Shown piece after piece: positions 19,197 through 29,678 of a stretch of DNA of 64,000 nucleotides. The notes beneath the pieces are model-generated. The model had not been told where the DNA came from. It saw only the letters and a program-made list of their open reading frames with translations, and searched no databases. The stretch is taken from NCBI RefSeq assembly GCF_026262505.1, contig NC_067204.1:11860522-11924521 (forward strand). Direction: 5' to 3'. Within the stretch, counting starts at the first letter, position 1; each line of letters starts with the position of its first letter. The translations under genes were made by a program, and so were the position numbers. The DNA comes from Trichomonas vaginalis G3. Taxonomy: Eukaryota > Parabasalia > Trichomonadida > Trichomonadidae.

Positions 19197-20495
19197 TCAC
19201 TTAAGCCCCCTTATCTTTGAATTAATCATTTTTGCAGTTTCCTTCTCTACATCATCTCCAGCTTCATTAATTACATCAACAAGTTCAGAGAATTGAGCAA
19301 CTTTTAAGTTTCTGAGATATTCATCGCTCCAAATTGAGAAAGCAGGGAGGAATTGCAAAGCTTGAGCTGGAAAATACTTCAACAGACGGATAAGATTTGG
19401 AAGTGCAATAATAAGAGATTTGTTTGCGCACAGAAACTCTGCATCTCGTAGCCACATACCAATAATTGAAAGCAAAACTTGAAGTTCTTTTCTATCTTTG
19501 TCTCTTTCTCCATTAGCTGCTTTAACGATCTCCATTGAATCCATAATAACAGTGTTGAGTGTTTCGAAATAACTATTAACTTCATCATCACTGAGTCTAT
19601 CTTCGTTTTCTAGTAAAACAAATACTGCATTTTCAAGTAATTGAGAAGCTGCTGCTGTAATATCGGGGTTAATTAGAGGACCTATATTTGGAGAGAATTT
19701 CATACCATGGATTGGCTCAGGAAGTTTAAATTCTTCTTCCTCATCATCAAGATCAATTTCATCTTTGTCTTTTTTGACTTCTTTTTCTTCTTTTAGCCTC
19801 TCTTCTTTCTCTTCTTTTTCTATTTCCAGATAATTTACTGGTACATCAAGTTGGAGTCTGATTTCAATAAAAGCTAATCTAATTGATCCTAAAAATGGAG
19901 CCAAATCCATTTTATTTGGAGCCGAATAAAGTGCAAACAATCCATTGGATAATCGGCACATGTGAGAAATAATCAGAAATAGATATCTTCTGATGTTTAA
20001 ATCTTCATCTTTTCCAATTTCGTCAAATATCTGTTTTCTAAGATTATATACAGAAGAGTCCATTGAACATTTCTTTGGTCCATCTGTTGCAGCAGCAAAT
20101 ATTGGAAGATTTTCCTTATTAAAAGGATATAATTTTATAAAGTCAACAATATCATCAAGATTCTGGCATATTTCAACTATAACAGATGACGAGTCTTCGG
20201 CAGAAATTGCATCTTTCAATAAAGGAAGAAATGGTTTTAATTCATTTTTTGGAACTATTCCATTAAATACAGAAAGGATCGAAAAAACCAACGGCTGCGT
20301 CGATTCTAACTTGAGTGCTCTTTCAAGGAACTGTGTTGAACGTAGAGCTTGCCATATTTCAGTTGATCTTTTTGAATTTTTCAGATCTTCTGGTTTAGGA
20401 AAGAGCTTTGTGAGATACATAAGTGCAGCAAGCTTATCGTTATCATTTGCAGACTTTAGGTTTTTAATTATTTTATTGATAACTTTTTCACTCAT
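19197..20495 (-). CDS. Neurochondrin-like helical repeat protein
   Basis: This 432-residue protein is an ARM/HEAT-type all-helical protein. The opening (NDNDKLAALMYLTKLF) resembles the start of neurochondrin, where a short charged stretch precedes AALLLVTK. Later IIGMWLRDAEFLCANKSL resembles the neurochondrin C-terminal helices. An acidic/lysine-rich insert (EKEEKEERLKEEKEVKKDK, then DLDDEEEEFKLPEP) splits the helical repeats around residues 225-255. There is no membrane segment. Human neurochondrin is about 729 residues, so this one is short. The alternative is a general ARM-repeat protein. The stop is followed by AT-rich spacer. Confidence 0.5.
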   Translation of the reverse strand: MSEKVINKIIKNLKSANDNDKLAALMYLTKLFPKPEDLKNSKRSTEIWQALRSTQFLERALKLESTQPLVFSILSVFNGIVPKNELKPFLPLLKDAISAEDSSSVIVEICQNLDDIVDFIKLYPFNKENLPIFAAATDGPKKCSMDSSVYNLRKQIFDEIGKDEDLNIRRYLFLIISHMCRLSNGLFALYSAPNKMDLAPFLGSIRLAFIEIRLQLDVPVNYLEIEKEEKEERLKEEKEVKKDKDEIDLDDEEEEFKLPEPIHGMKFSPNIGPLINPDITAAASQLLENAVFVLLENEDRLSDDEVNSYFETLNTVIMDSMEIVKAANGERDKDRKELQVLLSIIGMWLRDAEFLCANKSLIIALPNLIRLLKYFPAQALQFLPAFSIWSDEYLRNLKVAQFSELVDVINEAGDDVEKETAKMINSKIRGLK

Positions 20496-20774
20496 TAAAA
20501 ATGTCAGATTTTAGATTTAGCATATCATATTTTGCTTCCAATAAATAGGAATTATTCAATTTCCATGCTAACTTTGGACCAAGTCTAATCCAATCTTTTT
20601 GAAATATAGAATTATTCCAGTATAATCAAATTTTCATTCGAAAAATGAGAAATAATCCATATAACATATCGAACTCTGCCATACTTACAGAAATATGTTC
20701 GGATTTTGAGATACAATTTCAGAATTAATAATAAAAAGAGTTATATTATATTAAAATGAAGACATTCAAAAACT

Positions 20775-22238
20775 TTACTCATTCTGCTCTTCCTCCTCTT
20801 CTTCCTCTTTCGGTGGGTTCTTTCTTCTTTCAGCTTCTTTCTCTTCATCAAGAGTTGGATCGATCTTTTCTGTCATCTTGAGTCTGTATTCGCCAGCCAT
20901 TGGAGGTGGAGATGGTGGCTGGAATCCATCGACGATGAACTTAGTTCCAGTACCCATATAGATAGAGCATGACTTCTTTCCGTCTGTAAGGTTGTAAGCG
21001 CCTGGCCATCTGAGGGACTCAGCGACAACAAATGATTCTCCTGCGATTGGAGATGTAACTGTCTTGAAATTCCAAGCTGGTTGTTCTTCTCCGAAGCCTT
21101 CATCATCGTTGATGCCTCCGAAGAGTTCTGGGCCTTCTTCTGGCTGCTCTTCCTCTTCTGGAGCATCTTCCTCTGGCTCTTCCTGTTGCTTCTGATCTTC
21201 CTCCTCTCCTTCTTCTTCGCCATGTTCTTCCTTCTCTTCTTTTGGCTTCTTCTCCTTTGGCTGTTTCGGTGGCTTTGGTGCCTTAATATATTTCTCACGA
21301 CCCTGTGGAAGAATGAATGGTCTGACATGGACCCATTCAACAGCATCGACTTCTGTTCCTTCGAAATCTGGAGCGATAACGAGCTTGAGCTGTTTCGGTG
21401 GTTTTGACTTTTCCTCGCCATCTTCTTCTGGCTGCTCTTGGGCTTCTTCTTCCTCTTCTGGTGTATATTCCTGCATGTAGCCTGTTGGCGCGGCAATGCA
21501 AGCAGATGAAATACGAGCAATAAGAGCGCGGATGTAGATATCCTCTGTAACATCGAATGGTACAAATGAGCGGACAGCAGCAGAGAAGTCGCCAGAAATC
21601 TGCCATGTTACTTTTCTTGATGTAACAATATCAGATGGACGAACATCTGGAAGGCGCTGCCATTGATCGAATGGAGATTTAGTGTAGTAGTAGACAAATC
21701 TGTTGACACCAACGCCAATTTCGGCTGGGACATCGTATTGTCCGACTGGTGGAAGGTTGTCTGGAGTATTGTGATGCTCAAGTGGAACATCAGCTTCAGC
21801 AATATATATCAAGCCGTTTGGAGTGGAAAATGTACCCCAGAAGCGGAGGCCGACGATCTCTTCTTTTTCGGCAAGTCCAATAAGGGAACACTGGAGCATA
21901 AGAGCGTTGTCCTTGCTCATTGTAATGCCGTATGATGACCATTTAGAGCTCATTTCGAAGAATAATGTATCAACTTTAGAACGTGCTGGAGATTCAAGCT
22001 TGGCTAACAAATCAAGTGTTTCTTGGCAACGATTTAATTCCTCCTGTGGAACAGATGGCATGACTGGATTTTCTTGGACATGACGCTGTTTCCAAATAAG
22101 TTTTGACATTTCTTCGTAGCAGCCGATTGGATCTGCTGGCTGATCGCGTGTGATAGTTTCAAGAAGTTCTGCAATATGTTTCGACAGGTTGATCTTCTTT
22201 ATAACCTGATGATTCAGGGCTTGAAGTTGATCCTGCAT
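20775..22238 (-). CDS. Radial spoke head protein 4/6 homologue
   Basis: This 487-residue protein is a component of the radial spoke head, which relays signals between the central pair and dynein arms in motile flagella. Hallmarks of the RSP4/6 family are visible: FWGTFSTPNGLIYIAEADV, the block VGQYDVPAEIGVGVNRFVYY followed by W-QRLPDVRPSDI, RKVTWQISGDF, and near the C-terminus WPGAYNL with SIYMGTGTK. Two acidic low-complexity inserts (about residues 265-285 and 340-375) and an acidic Glu-rich tail interrupt the fold. The length is slightly below the roughly 500-700 residues usual for the family. Starts at ATG 22238, the first in frame. Confidence 0.92.
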   Translation of the reverse strand: MQDQLQALNHQVIKKINLSKHIAELLETITRDQPADPIGCYEEMSKLIWKQRHVQENPVMPSVPQEELNRCQETLDLLAKLESPARSKVDTLFFEMSSKWSSYGITMSKDNALMLQCSLIGLAEKEEIVGLRFWGTFSTPNGLIYIAEADVPLEHHNTPDNLPPVGQYDVPAEIGVGVNRFVYYYTKSPFDQWQRLPDVRPSDIVTSRKVTWQISGDFSAAVRSFVPFDVTEDIYIRALIARISSACIAAPTGYMQEYTPEEEEEAQEQPEEDGEEKSKPPKQLKLVIAPDFEGTEVDAVEWVHVRPFILPQGREKYIKAPKPPKQPKEKKPKEEKEEHGEEEGEEEDQKQQEEPEEDAPEEEEQPEEGPELFGGINDDEGFGEEQPAWNFKTVTSPIAGESFVVAESLRWPGAYNLTDGKKSCSIYMGTGTKFIVDGFQPPSPPPMAGEYRLKMTEKIDPTLDEEKEAERRKNPPKEEEEEEEQNE

Positions 22239-22768
22239 TTTGAACTAACGGATTTTCAGTCAATTTTCCGTTTGATTAAAAAATATGAAAAATTAAACAC
22301 GCAACAAGCTGAAGAGGAATAAATACAGAATTTAGCAAGAAAGAAGTTATATTTAATTTTTTACCTTCAAAAGTTGATATCAATTCAAAAACTGCAATTT
22401 TGCTTCTTTAAATAGCTATGCATCACATCATTATATACAAATCGAGCCTTAGCTCTATTATCTAATTATTTTTGAAATTTAGTGGTGCGCAGTGCGCCAT
22501 GGGCTTTCTATCTTTTTCAAATGCTGATTCCTATATGTAAACATATAGCTCAGACTGGCCCACTGACTAGCTATTGTCAATAGCTATTAACAAAAAATTG
22601 GATACAAATTTGATGTCAAAAGATATTCCAAAAAATGTGAGTGTCTCTAGTGATTATGGATCAGTGGCGCGTTGCATCAATGTAATTAATAACGAATATC
22701 GTTTTCATAATCAGGAAGGACAATTGATATAATCCATATTTGACCAATCCAACTCTTAAAAATCTGAA
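22239..22768. other. Intergenic region between divergent genes
   Basis: About 530 bp separating the radial spoke gene and the deacylase gene. Short GC-rich patches (GTGCGCAGTGCGCC near 22484) and a small inverted repeat (AGCTATTGTCAATAGCT near 22570) are visible. No gene is seen. Confidence 0.5.
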
Positions 22769-23320
22769 ATGTTTGATTACAAATTCAATAAAAGTGTCAA
22801 AAATTTCATGTCACATGAAGGAAATTTCACTACGGAAAAGGTCCGTAACTATTTAAAGCAGTTTGGGAGAGACAACGAAGTAATAGAATTGCATGAATCA
22901 AGCGCCACAGTTGAACTCGCAGCACAAGCACTAAAAACACTTCCCGCAATTATTTGCAAGACTCTTTCTTTTCAAACACCTTCAGGACCAGTACTTGTGA
23001 TGGCCGCAGGTGATGCAAGAATTGATAATCAGAAATTCAGAGCCCAATTTAATTGCAAATGTAACATGCTTAAATCATCAGATGTATTTGAATTAACAGG
23101 CTATCCACCTGGTGGTGTATGCGGTTTTGATAATCCAGAACCTTGCAAGAAATATTGTGATGTCTCTTTGAAGAGATTTTCACATGTTTTCCCTGCTTGT
23201 GGAACAGCATCATCCGCAATTAAACTAACTTGCGATGAATTGTTCACTTTGACAAAAAGTATTGAGTGGATTGATGTTTGCAAGGCTTGGGATCCAAATT
23301 TGAAGGAGCCAAGCGAATAA
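22769..23320 (+). CDS. YbaK/ProX-type aminoacyl-tRNA deacylase
   Basis: This 183-residue protein has a single YbaK/aminoacyl-tRNA editing domain from about residue 20 to 165. These trans-editing enzymes hydrolyse mischarged tRNAs such as Cys- or Ala-tRNA(Pro) in the cytosol. The sequence shows the conserved substrate-site lysine in PAIICKTLSF, the beta strand PVLVMAAGDARID, the TGYPPGGVCGF motif of the family, and the C-terminal strand VFPACGTASSAIKLT. A run of extra cysteines (CKCNM, EPCKKYCD) is unusual. The family is largely bacterial, so lateral acquisition is possible but not shown. An in-frame Met 13 codons later (MSHEGNF) would also give a complete domain. Confidence 0.87.
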   Translation: MFDYKFNKSVKNFMSHEGNFTTEKVRNYLKQFGRDNEVIELHESSATVELAAQALKTLPAIICKTLSFQTPSGPVLVMAAGDARIDNQKFRAQFNCKCNMLKSSDVFELTGYPPGGVCGFDNPEPCKKYCDVSLKRFSHVFPACGTASSAIKLTCDELFTLTKSIEWIDVCKAWDPNLKEPSE

Positions 23321-23765
23321 AAAGATTATGCGGTTTGTCCCAAATAAACTATTATATATATTTCCGTTCAATAAATTTTAATATCTTTTATTTCAGAAAT
23401 TAAAGCATATATAGTCCATTATAATTTGCTGAACACTTATAGATTTTTTAAAGAGATTATAAATCATTCAAATTTAGGATTATTGAATCGAAATAAAGCT
23501 GAAAATAGCATATTTGGAGGCCATTTGATTACGATCAATAAATACAAGTTTTCTACATTCGTATAATGAAACAATTGGCTTTTTTCATAATTCAATGATG
23601 TAAAGAATTTTTTTTTGGCGCGCAAAAAATGAGCTAAATTATTTTCGTATTACACGATTGAAAAACGGATCACCATACATTGTATAATATGAATTTAGAA
23701 TCAAAATTGCAAAAAGACGAAGTAACAGCCTAAATTGATTTGAATAGTTTACAAAAGTATTTACA
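23321..23765. other. Intergenic spacer
   Basis: About 445 bp of AT-rich DNA. It contains TTTGGCGCGCAAAAAATG near 23616, an isolated GC-rich palindromic core, and ends with TTTACAATG at the next start codon. No gene is seen. Confidence 0.5.
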
Positions 23766-26700
23766 ATGACGTCTTCTGAGCCTAATCCAGCGGAGAATCA
23801 CCCTCAGGAGGAGCAGGTCCAGTCGAATCAAACACAAAATGAATTTGTCAGTTATGTAAAAGCATTTTGTTCGGCAATCTCTCCTTCACTTGAAGATTTG
23901 ATTCAAAATCACGAAGATCTTTCTGAAATTACCCAAAAGCTCCAAAATCTTCTCGAATCATCCAAAGAGTCACCGATTCAATACGAAGCATCAAAGGCAA
24001 TCGAAACAGCTTTACGTCATATAATTTCTTCAATCACAGAAGCGAAGGAAAATCAATCTGTTGCAGAATTATCATCAATGCTTGCACAGCATCCATCGGA
24101 TGTTAATATCGAGCGCCTTAAATTAATTGAACTTCAACGAGAAAATAAAAATTTAAAGAATTTAAACACTCAGAAAGTCCAAGAGGTCAAACTCGCTCAC
24201 CAAGAGACAGATATTGCAAACGAAAAGTGCGTTGCACTCTCACATGAAAAAGAAGACTTGGAAAACAAACATATGCTTGAAATTACAAATTTGAAAGCCA
24301 AAATCTCATCTCTCGAAGAACAGCTTGCCGGACAAACAGATAAAGATCATCAGATGACAGATTCTGTTGCTTCAATACAAAAGAGACTTCGTGAAACTGA
24401 AGCTCAAACGGAAAGCATCAGAAAACAATACGACGAAGCCATGAATCGCTTAAAGATGAAGAATGATTACATCAACAAGCTCCAGGCTAAAATACAACTC
24501 AGTAAAAGCGAATATGAGCAATTAAAGATCGAAAAATCAGAATCAGAAATGTCTCTTTCTCAGCAAATCAAGTTACAATCGATGGATTCTGAATCTAAGA
24601 CTAAAAACATCATCGCAAAGCTTACAAACCACATTCATGAGCAAGATAAGCAAATTGCTCAGATTGTTGAGGCCAACCATAACGCGGCTCTCATCATTGA
24701 ACGCCAGAATCAACTAATCGATGAATACGATGCCCAAGCTTCTTCTTTCCAAATGAATATCAACGAAGCAGAAGGAGAAATCGAAAACCTTCAACAAGAA
24801 CTCGAAGAAGCTCATTCCAATAAAGATGAAGCACAGAACATTTTGGATACAAGAACAGAGGAATTGGCCCGATTAAGAAATATCGTTTCAAGATGCTTAG
24901 AAGCAGTACTTCCTAAGTACCATGTTACTGAAGCAGAGCTTCCTGATGTCGTTCGTAACCTCGCTTCAACAAGAATTGACCCAGAAACTGCTAAAAACTT
25001 ACAAGATTTGACAGCTTTGGTTGATTCTCTTAGCCGCTTCACAACAGAGCTTATTAGAAACAACCATGCTGATATTAAGCTCCTTCAGGACATCCAACGT
25101 CCTGTTTTGACTGATTCTACACTTAGATTAGATATTCTTAACGAAATTGCAGAAGTTAAGCAACTTCTTAAGGATATTTGCTATTCATCAGCTGAAGAAG
25201 ACTCACTTTGTGCATATATCGCTGGATTTACTGATAAATACGAAATGAAATCTACAACAGAAGCTGGATCTGGAGCAGTTCTTGCAGCAATCTGCACAAA
25301 GCTCAGGGAATTCACCAAATACGAGATTGACGAGCTCAAGAAGGTCAAATTAGTTCTTCCATTTGTTTGCACCGACAAAGAACTTCCAACTGCAGTATCC
25401 CAGTATCTGCTTGAACTCCAACCGGTCTTCAAACAGCTTTTGGACGTAATTTCCAAGACATTGAATTTCCATGGCACAACAACCGATATTTTCCAGTGCC
25501 TCTGCAAATATATCGAAGAAACAAGTAACATGATCAACGACCTCGATAAATACGTCCGACCACTTATCGGATATTCCGGCAAAATTACAGGTCTTCCACC
25601 AGTTGTTTCCCAAGCTTTGACAGAATTGAGAGAAGACTTGAATCTCCATAGGAATGGCGTTTCCAAAGAGATCATGAACTCAAAGATTGAAACAGAAAAA
25701 GAGAAAGCGAACTGGAAGAGGCAAGTCAAAGAATTACAAGATCAAGTCGATAACTCTGGCCATGTTATCAACGATTTACAGAAGCAAATCGCTGAACTTC
25801 AGAATAAGATAAAGAATTCCGAAATCGCCAACAACGACCAACAAACCAAGTCTAAAGAACTCACAAGGGAGCTTGACAGCCAAAAGGAGACTAACAAGAC
25901 CTTAACAGCTGCAAAAGAACAGCTAATTCAAGAAAGAGAACAATTAGAGCAAACAATGAAAGAAAGACAAGACAAATACGAGACGAGATTGAACAATGTC
26001 TTGGATCACCAAAGGAAACTCAATGAAGAAGAAAAGGCTAGGCTTGAAAAGAGATTTAAAGATGAAATCAATGCTTTGACCAACGAATTAACAGTTTCAC
26101 GAGGAAAACTGAAGAAGGAACAAGCCAAAGTCAGAAGAATCACAGATCTTTATAACGAGTTACAAGAAACAAGATCAACAGAAAAGAACCAAAACGAAGC
26201 CGAAAAATCCACATTGATCATGGCCGTTTCCGACAGCGATAAACAACAGAAGAGATTGAAGAATTTACAGGCCAAGCTTGAAGAAGAGAAGCAGAAGAAC
26301 CAAGAACTAACACAAGAGCTCAGGAAATACACGACAACAACAAGAAGTATCTCTTTGACATCGAGTTCTCCTGTTAGACAAACATCCATTTCTCCTGTCA
26401 AACAAACTTCACCTTCCAAACCTGTTACAAGGGATTTGAACAACTCTGTTTCATTGCAGATGTCTCCATCCAAACAGACAGAGATGAGCCAAGTTACACA
26501 GCTCAGCCAGACAGCAATAAACAGACAGAAACACGAGGTTGAAGTGTTTGTTGGGGAGTTGGGAGAAATGCTGAATTCTTTCATCGGAAAAGAAATCAGA
26601 TGGAACAAACAAAGAGTTATTAAAACTGTTGATGCTTTGATACAGAAAGTAGAACAGAATGACAACGAAAGCAACCAGATCAAGAACTCTAGATCTATAC

Positions 26701-27212
26701 AGATGTCGAGAGAATGGTCTGAATGGGCTGACCAAGTTTTGCAGAAGAAATCTCCTGGTTACAAATCAGGAATTACTGACAACGAAATGAGAATTAGATT
26801 AAATGATATCTTGGCACTCGTTTCTCCAAGATCTATCTCAGTTGTTGAGTCACTCCGCGCTCAGAAGGAAATCCTCATCCAGCAGCAGAAACAACAAGAA
26901 AATCCTCAAAAAGAAAATTCTCAAAAAGAGGAAGTAAAAGTGTCAGAGGAAGTAAAAGAAAAAGTGACAGATGTAATCAAAGAAGAGATTAAAGATTTCA
27001 TTGACGGAAATGAGGAAGAAGAAGTAAAGGAGAGAGATATCAAAGATAACGAAGAGAAGAAACCTGATGAAGAAAAGAAATCAAATCAAACAACTCTTTC
27101 AAGAATTGTTAAAGTATTGTTGTTCATCGCTGCTGCATCAAAGAAGCCACAGAAGCTTGTAGTCGCTAAGCAACAACCAGGAACTAATACTACAATCATA
27201 TCTATTCTGTAA
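23766..27212 (+). CDS. Long coiled-coil protein
   Basis: This protein has 1148 residues. It has an acidic disordered N-terminus (MTSSEPNPAENHPQEEQVQ), then coiled coil across about residues 120-360, a mainly globular helical centre at about 370-630 (FTTELIRNNHADIKLLQDI), and a second long coiled coil at 640-870. A Ser/Pro-rich hinge with repeated SSPVRQTS, SPVKQTS and SPSKQ follows, then a helical segment and a Lys/Glu-rich tail ending SKKPQKLVVAK. The repeated SP-basic sites look like kinase targets. It resembles centrosomal or Golgi tether proteins in layout, but I recognise no specific family. A cytoskeletal role is inferred. Confidence 0.8.
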   Translation: MTSSEPNPAENHPQEEQVQSNQTQNEFVSYVKAFCSAISPSLEDLIQNHEDLSEITQKLQNLLESSKESPIQYEASKAIETALRHIISSITEAKENQSVAELSSMLAQHPSDVNIERLKLIELQRENKNLKNLNTQKVQEVKLAHQETDIANEKCVALSHEKEDLENKHMLEITNLKAKISSLEEQLAGQTDKDHQMTDSVASIQKRLRETEAQTESIRKQYDEAMNRLKMKNDYINKLQAKIQLSKSEYEQLKIEKSESEMSLSQQIKLQSMDSESKTKNIIAKLTNHIHEQDKQIAQIVEANHNAALIIERQNQLIDEYDAQASSFQMNINEAEGEIENLQQELEEAHSNKDEAQNILDTRTEELARLRNIVSRCLEAVLPKYHVTEAELPDVVRNLASTRIDPETAKNLQDLTALVDSLSRFTTELIRNNHADIKLLQDIQRPVLTDSTLRLDILNEIAEVKQLLKDICYSSAEEDSLCAYIAGFTDKYEMKSTTEAGSGAVLAAICTKLREFTKYEIDELKKVKLVLPFVCTDKELPTAVSQYLLELQPVFKQLLDVISKTLNFHGTTTDIFQCLCKYIEETSNMINDLDKYVRPLIGYSGKITGLPPVVSQALTELREDLNLHRNGVSKEIMNSKIETEKEKANWKRQVKELQDQVDNSGHVINDLQKQIAELQNKIKNSEIANNDQQTKSKELTRELDSQKETNKTLTAAKEQLIQEREQLEQTMKERQDKYETRLNNVLDHQRKLNEEEKARLEKRFKDEINALTNELTVSRGKLKKEQAKVRRITDLYNELQETRSTEKNQNEAEKSTLIMAVSDSDKQQKRLKNLQAKLEEEKQKNQELTQELRKYTTTTRSISLTSSSPVRQTSISPVKQTSPSKPVTRDLNNSVSLQMSPSKQTEMSQVTQLSQTAINRQKHEVEVFVGELGEMLNSFIGKEIRWNKQRVIKTVDALIQKVEQNDNESNQIKNSRSIQMSREWSEWADQVLQKKSPGYKSGITDNEMRIRLNDILALVSPRSISVVESLRAQKEILIQQQKQQENPQKENSQKEEVKVSEEVKEKVTDVIKEEIKDFIDGNEEEEVKERDIKDNEEKKPDEEKKSNQTTLSRIVKVLLFIAAASKKPQKLVVAKQQPGTNTTIISIL

Positions 27213-27833
27213 TATTTTTATTATTATTTATTATTTTACTAAACCCTTTTTTAAATACTTTTTTTCTTGCAAATAATATTTATTATTTCGATCAGCTGCT
27301 TCTATATTTCTTATCAAAAATATAAATTCAGATTTTAATAGTTGAAAATATGGTGTTTATATATAGTAATTCATCATGAAGAATACATGTATTTTAATCT
27401 AAACAAGATATAAAAGATCTTTTCTTAGTTGCAGCACTTTTCTCTGTTGATCCGGAATATATTAACTTTATTAAGTCTTTATTACCAAAGTATGAAGAAT
27501 TAGTTGTAAAATTTCCAGATCTGAAAAACAACCTGAATAAAGTTTATAAATAAAATTGTTTTTGCATTGTAAAATTATATAAGCGGATCAAATTCAATGT
27601 TTAATTAAATATCTCTTTATATACTTATTTAAAATGAAAAAGAAAGATAAGAATCTTAATGGCAAAGGATGATGCGTTTCTGCTAATAGAATGATTTTTG
27701 TAAAGACGAAATAATAACATATGTGATGTTAACATTTCGTTATATTTTTTGTTAAATATGAATTGCTAGAAGTAATTTATGTTTGAATACATCATATATG
27801 AAGTGCAATTTCAAATGGCTATGACTTATGAAA
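27213..27833. other. Intergenic region with a gene fragment
   Basis: About 620 bp between the coiled-coil gene and a convergent ankyrin gene. It contains the short coding-like piece at 27398-27553, listed separately. The rest is AT-rich with nothing recognised. Confidence 0.5.
27398..27553 (+). pseudogene. Short orphan coding fragment
   Basis: A 51-codon frame closed by TAA reads like protein rather than noise (DLFLVAALFSVDPEYINFIK and LPKYEELVVKFPDLKNNL) in an otherwise non-coding spacer, and has no ATG at its start. It is probably the C-terminal remnant of a lost gene. The family is not recognised. Confidence 0.35.
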
Positions 27834-29342
27834 TTATGCTGTTCTTGGTTCTGGAGGCAAAATTAACTTTAATCCAGTTCCATATGCAAAAAGAAGTTCC
27901 GCTGTTTCTTTACAATTATTTTCTGATGCAACACAAAAAGCGGTTTTCCCATCATTATCCTTCATTCTGATATTTGCACCATGAGAAAGAAGAAGTTCGG
28001 CCGTTTCTTTACAATTTTTACATGCTGCAAAATGAAGAGGGGTATTCCCATAATTATCTTTGTCATTGACATTTGCACCATGAGAAATAAGAATCTCGGC
28101 TGTTTCTTTGCGATTTTCATTGGCTGCATTATGAAGGGCAGTTCTTCCATGTTTATTTTTATCATAGATATTCGCACCATTAGAAATAAGATATTCGATC
28201 ATTTCTTTACTATCATTATATGATGCTAATTGAAGTGCGGTATTATCATGGTAATCCTTTTCATTGATATTTGCACCATGTGAAATAAGAACTTTTAAAA
28301 CTTCTTTACGATTATTTGCTGCTGCATATAGAAGAGCTGTTTCTCCAGCTCTACCTTGTAAATAAATATTTGCACCATGTGAAATAAGAAATTCGACCAT
28401 TTCTTTACGATCAGCTAATGCTGCCATATGAAGAGGTGTATTTCCAAAACTATTTTTGGCATTGATATTTGCACCATAAGAAAGAAGAAGTTCGGCCATC
28501 TCTTTGTTATTATAATTTACTGCTCTATGAAAAGCGCTATCCCCACAACAATCTTTAGTATGGATATTTGCACCATGTACAATGAAGTATTCACAAAGAG
28601 GTAACATTTCATAAAATGCTGAAAGATAAAAACATTCGTTAATATCATTAGTTTGAACATAATAAACAAAAAATGATTCAAGATTATTATATTTTCCACA
28701 ATCATATAAACTAATCTCTAAATTGTATTCATTCATCAAGAATGTAACAAAATCAATGTTGTGTGAAATAATTGCATATTTCATGCATTTTTGATTTGGT
28801 GTTTGAAATTTCAAACATTCACTCATGATCTCTGGATTTCCGCCTAAAAATGAAAATCGTAGACATTTTTGAGTTATATCTGAGTTAAATTTTGTTCTTA
28901 ATAACTTGAAACAATCAACTGCTCCATGATAACAACATAATTCAAGCATTGAATATCCTTTCTTAGATGGTGGATATAATCTACTGATAAGTCTTTCGTC
29001 TTTATCAAAACCTTCTCTTTCTGTGAATAAGATGAATATTTTTAGGTCGTTATACATAATTGTTCTGTAAATTGTATTTTCTGTATGAACATCGAGATTG
29101 CCTGAGTTATTTTCTTTAAAATCGGCAGACTTGTTTAATTTAATTCCATATTCTTTATAAAACAGATCATTAAATATATTACAATACATAACCCCTTCAA
29201 CGCGATATTCATCATATATGTGTTTTGCAAGTTCCAAATATTGCTCTGCATAGCGGTTGTTATAAGGGATAATATTCAAAATATTTTCTATAATCTTTTT
29301 TGGGCGATATCTCCGTGAATCAATCAAATTTGTTTTGATCAT
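27834..29342 (-). CDS. Ankyrin/DUF3447 protein with altered 5' end
   Basis: This protein has 502 residues from the first in-frame ATG (MIKTNLIDS). It is a close paralogue of the gene at 4377-5996, with the same CCYHGAVDCFKLL and FLGGNPEIMSECLK blocks followed by seven or more ankyrin units (SHGANINEKDYHDNTALQLA). The family N-terminus continues upstream in the same frame (DTYNGLHQLNTENKEELNKIY aligns with DSYIALYQL in the paralogue), and the frame is open to 29538 but contains no ATG. The normal start codon region has therefore been lost, and a 23 bp segment (29239-29261) is repeated at 29443-29465 nearby. It may be expressed from 29342 or be a young pseudogene. Confidence 0.7.
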   Translation of the reverse strand: MIKTNLIDSRRYRPKKIIENILNIIPYNNRYAEQYLELAKHIYDEYRVEGVMYCNIFNDLFYKEYGIKLNKSADFKENNSGNLDVHTENTIYRTIMYNDLKIFILFTEREGFDKDERLISRLYPPSKKGYSMLELCCYHGAVDCFKLLRTKFNSDITQKCLRFSFLGGNPEIMSECLKFQTPNQKCMKYAIISHNIDFVTFLMNEYNLEISLYDCGKYNNLESFFVYYVQTNDINECFYLSAFYEMLPLCEYFIVHGANIHTKDCCGDSAFHRAVNYNNKEMAELLLSYGANINAKNSFGNTPLHMAALADRKEMVEFLISHGANIYLQGRAGETALLYAAANNRKEVLKVLISHGANINEKDYHDNTALQLASYNDSKEMIEYLISNGANIYDKNKHGRTALHNAANENRKETAEILISHGANVNDKDNYGNTPLHFAACKNCKETAELLLSHGANIRMKDNDGKTAFCVASENNCKETAELLFAYGTGLKLILPPEPRTA

Positions 29343-29538
29343 TCGGTAAATTTTGTTTAATTCTTCTTTATTTTCAGTATTCAACTGATGTAGCCCATTG
29401 TATGTATCTATGTCGTATCTGAAGATCCTCTGAAAGTCAAAGTATTGCTCTGCATAGCGGTTGTTAAAAATATTGGAGCCAATAGAATAAAATATTAATG
29501 TGAATATTTCTTTTGGATGGAAAAAAATAAAGAAAAGT
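29343..29538 (-). pseudogene. ATG-less 5' extension of the ankyrin gene
   Basis: This region is open in frame with the ankyrin gene and homologous to its paralogue over about the last 30 codons. The more distal part (NIFNNRYAEQY) is a local duplication of sequence found further inside the gene. No in-frame ATG occurs before the TAA at 29538. Confidence 0.55.
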
Positions 29539-29678
29539 TATCAAACAAGAGCTAGAAAAGAAAACTCTCATACTAAAAGCAAAGTTAGTGTAATAACTTG
29601 TGTTCTAAATAATACAAAATAACATTTATTTGGAATTAAAAACAAACAAAGTAATTGCATCTATCAATGTAAAAGCAA

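Noticed and set aside
20873-21565. Basic/Ser-rich 230-codon frame overlapping the radial spoke gene
   Set aside because: It overlaps a clearly identified RSP4/6 coding sequence and comes from its acidic repeats read in another frame.
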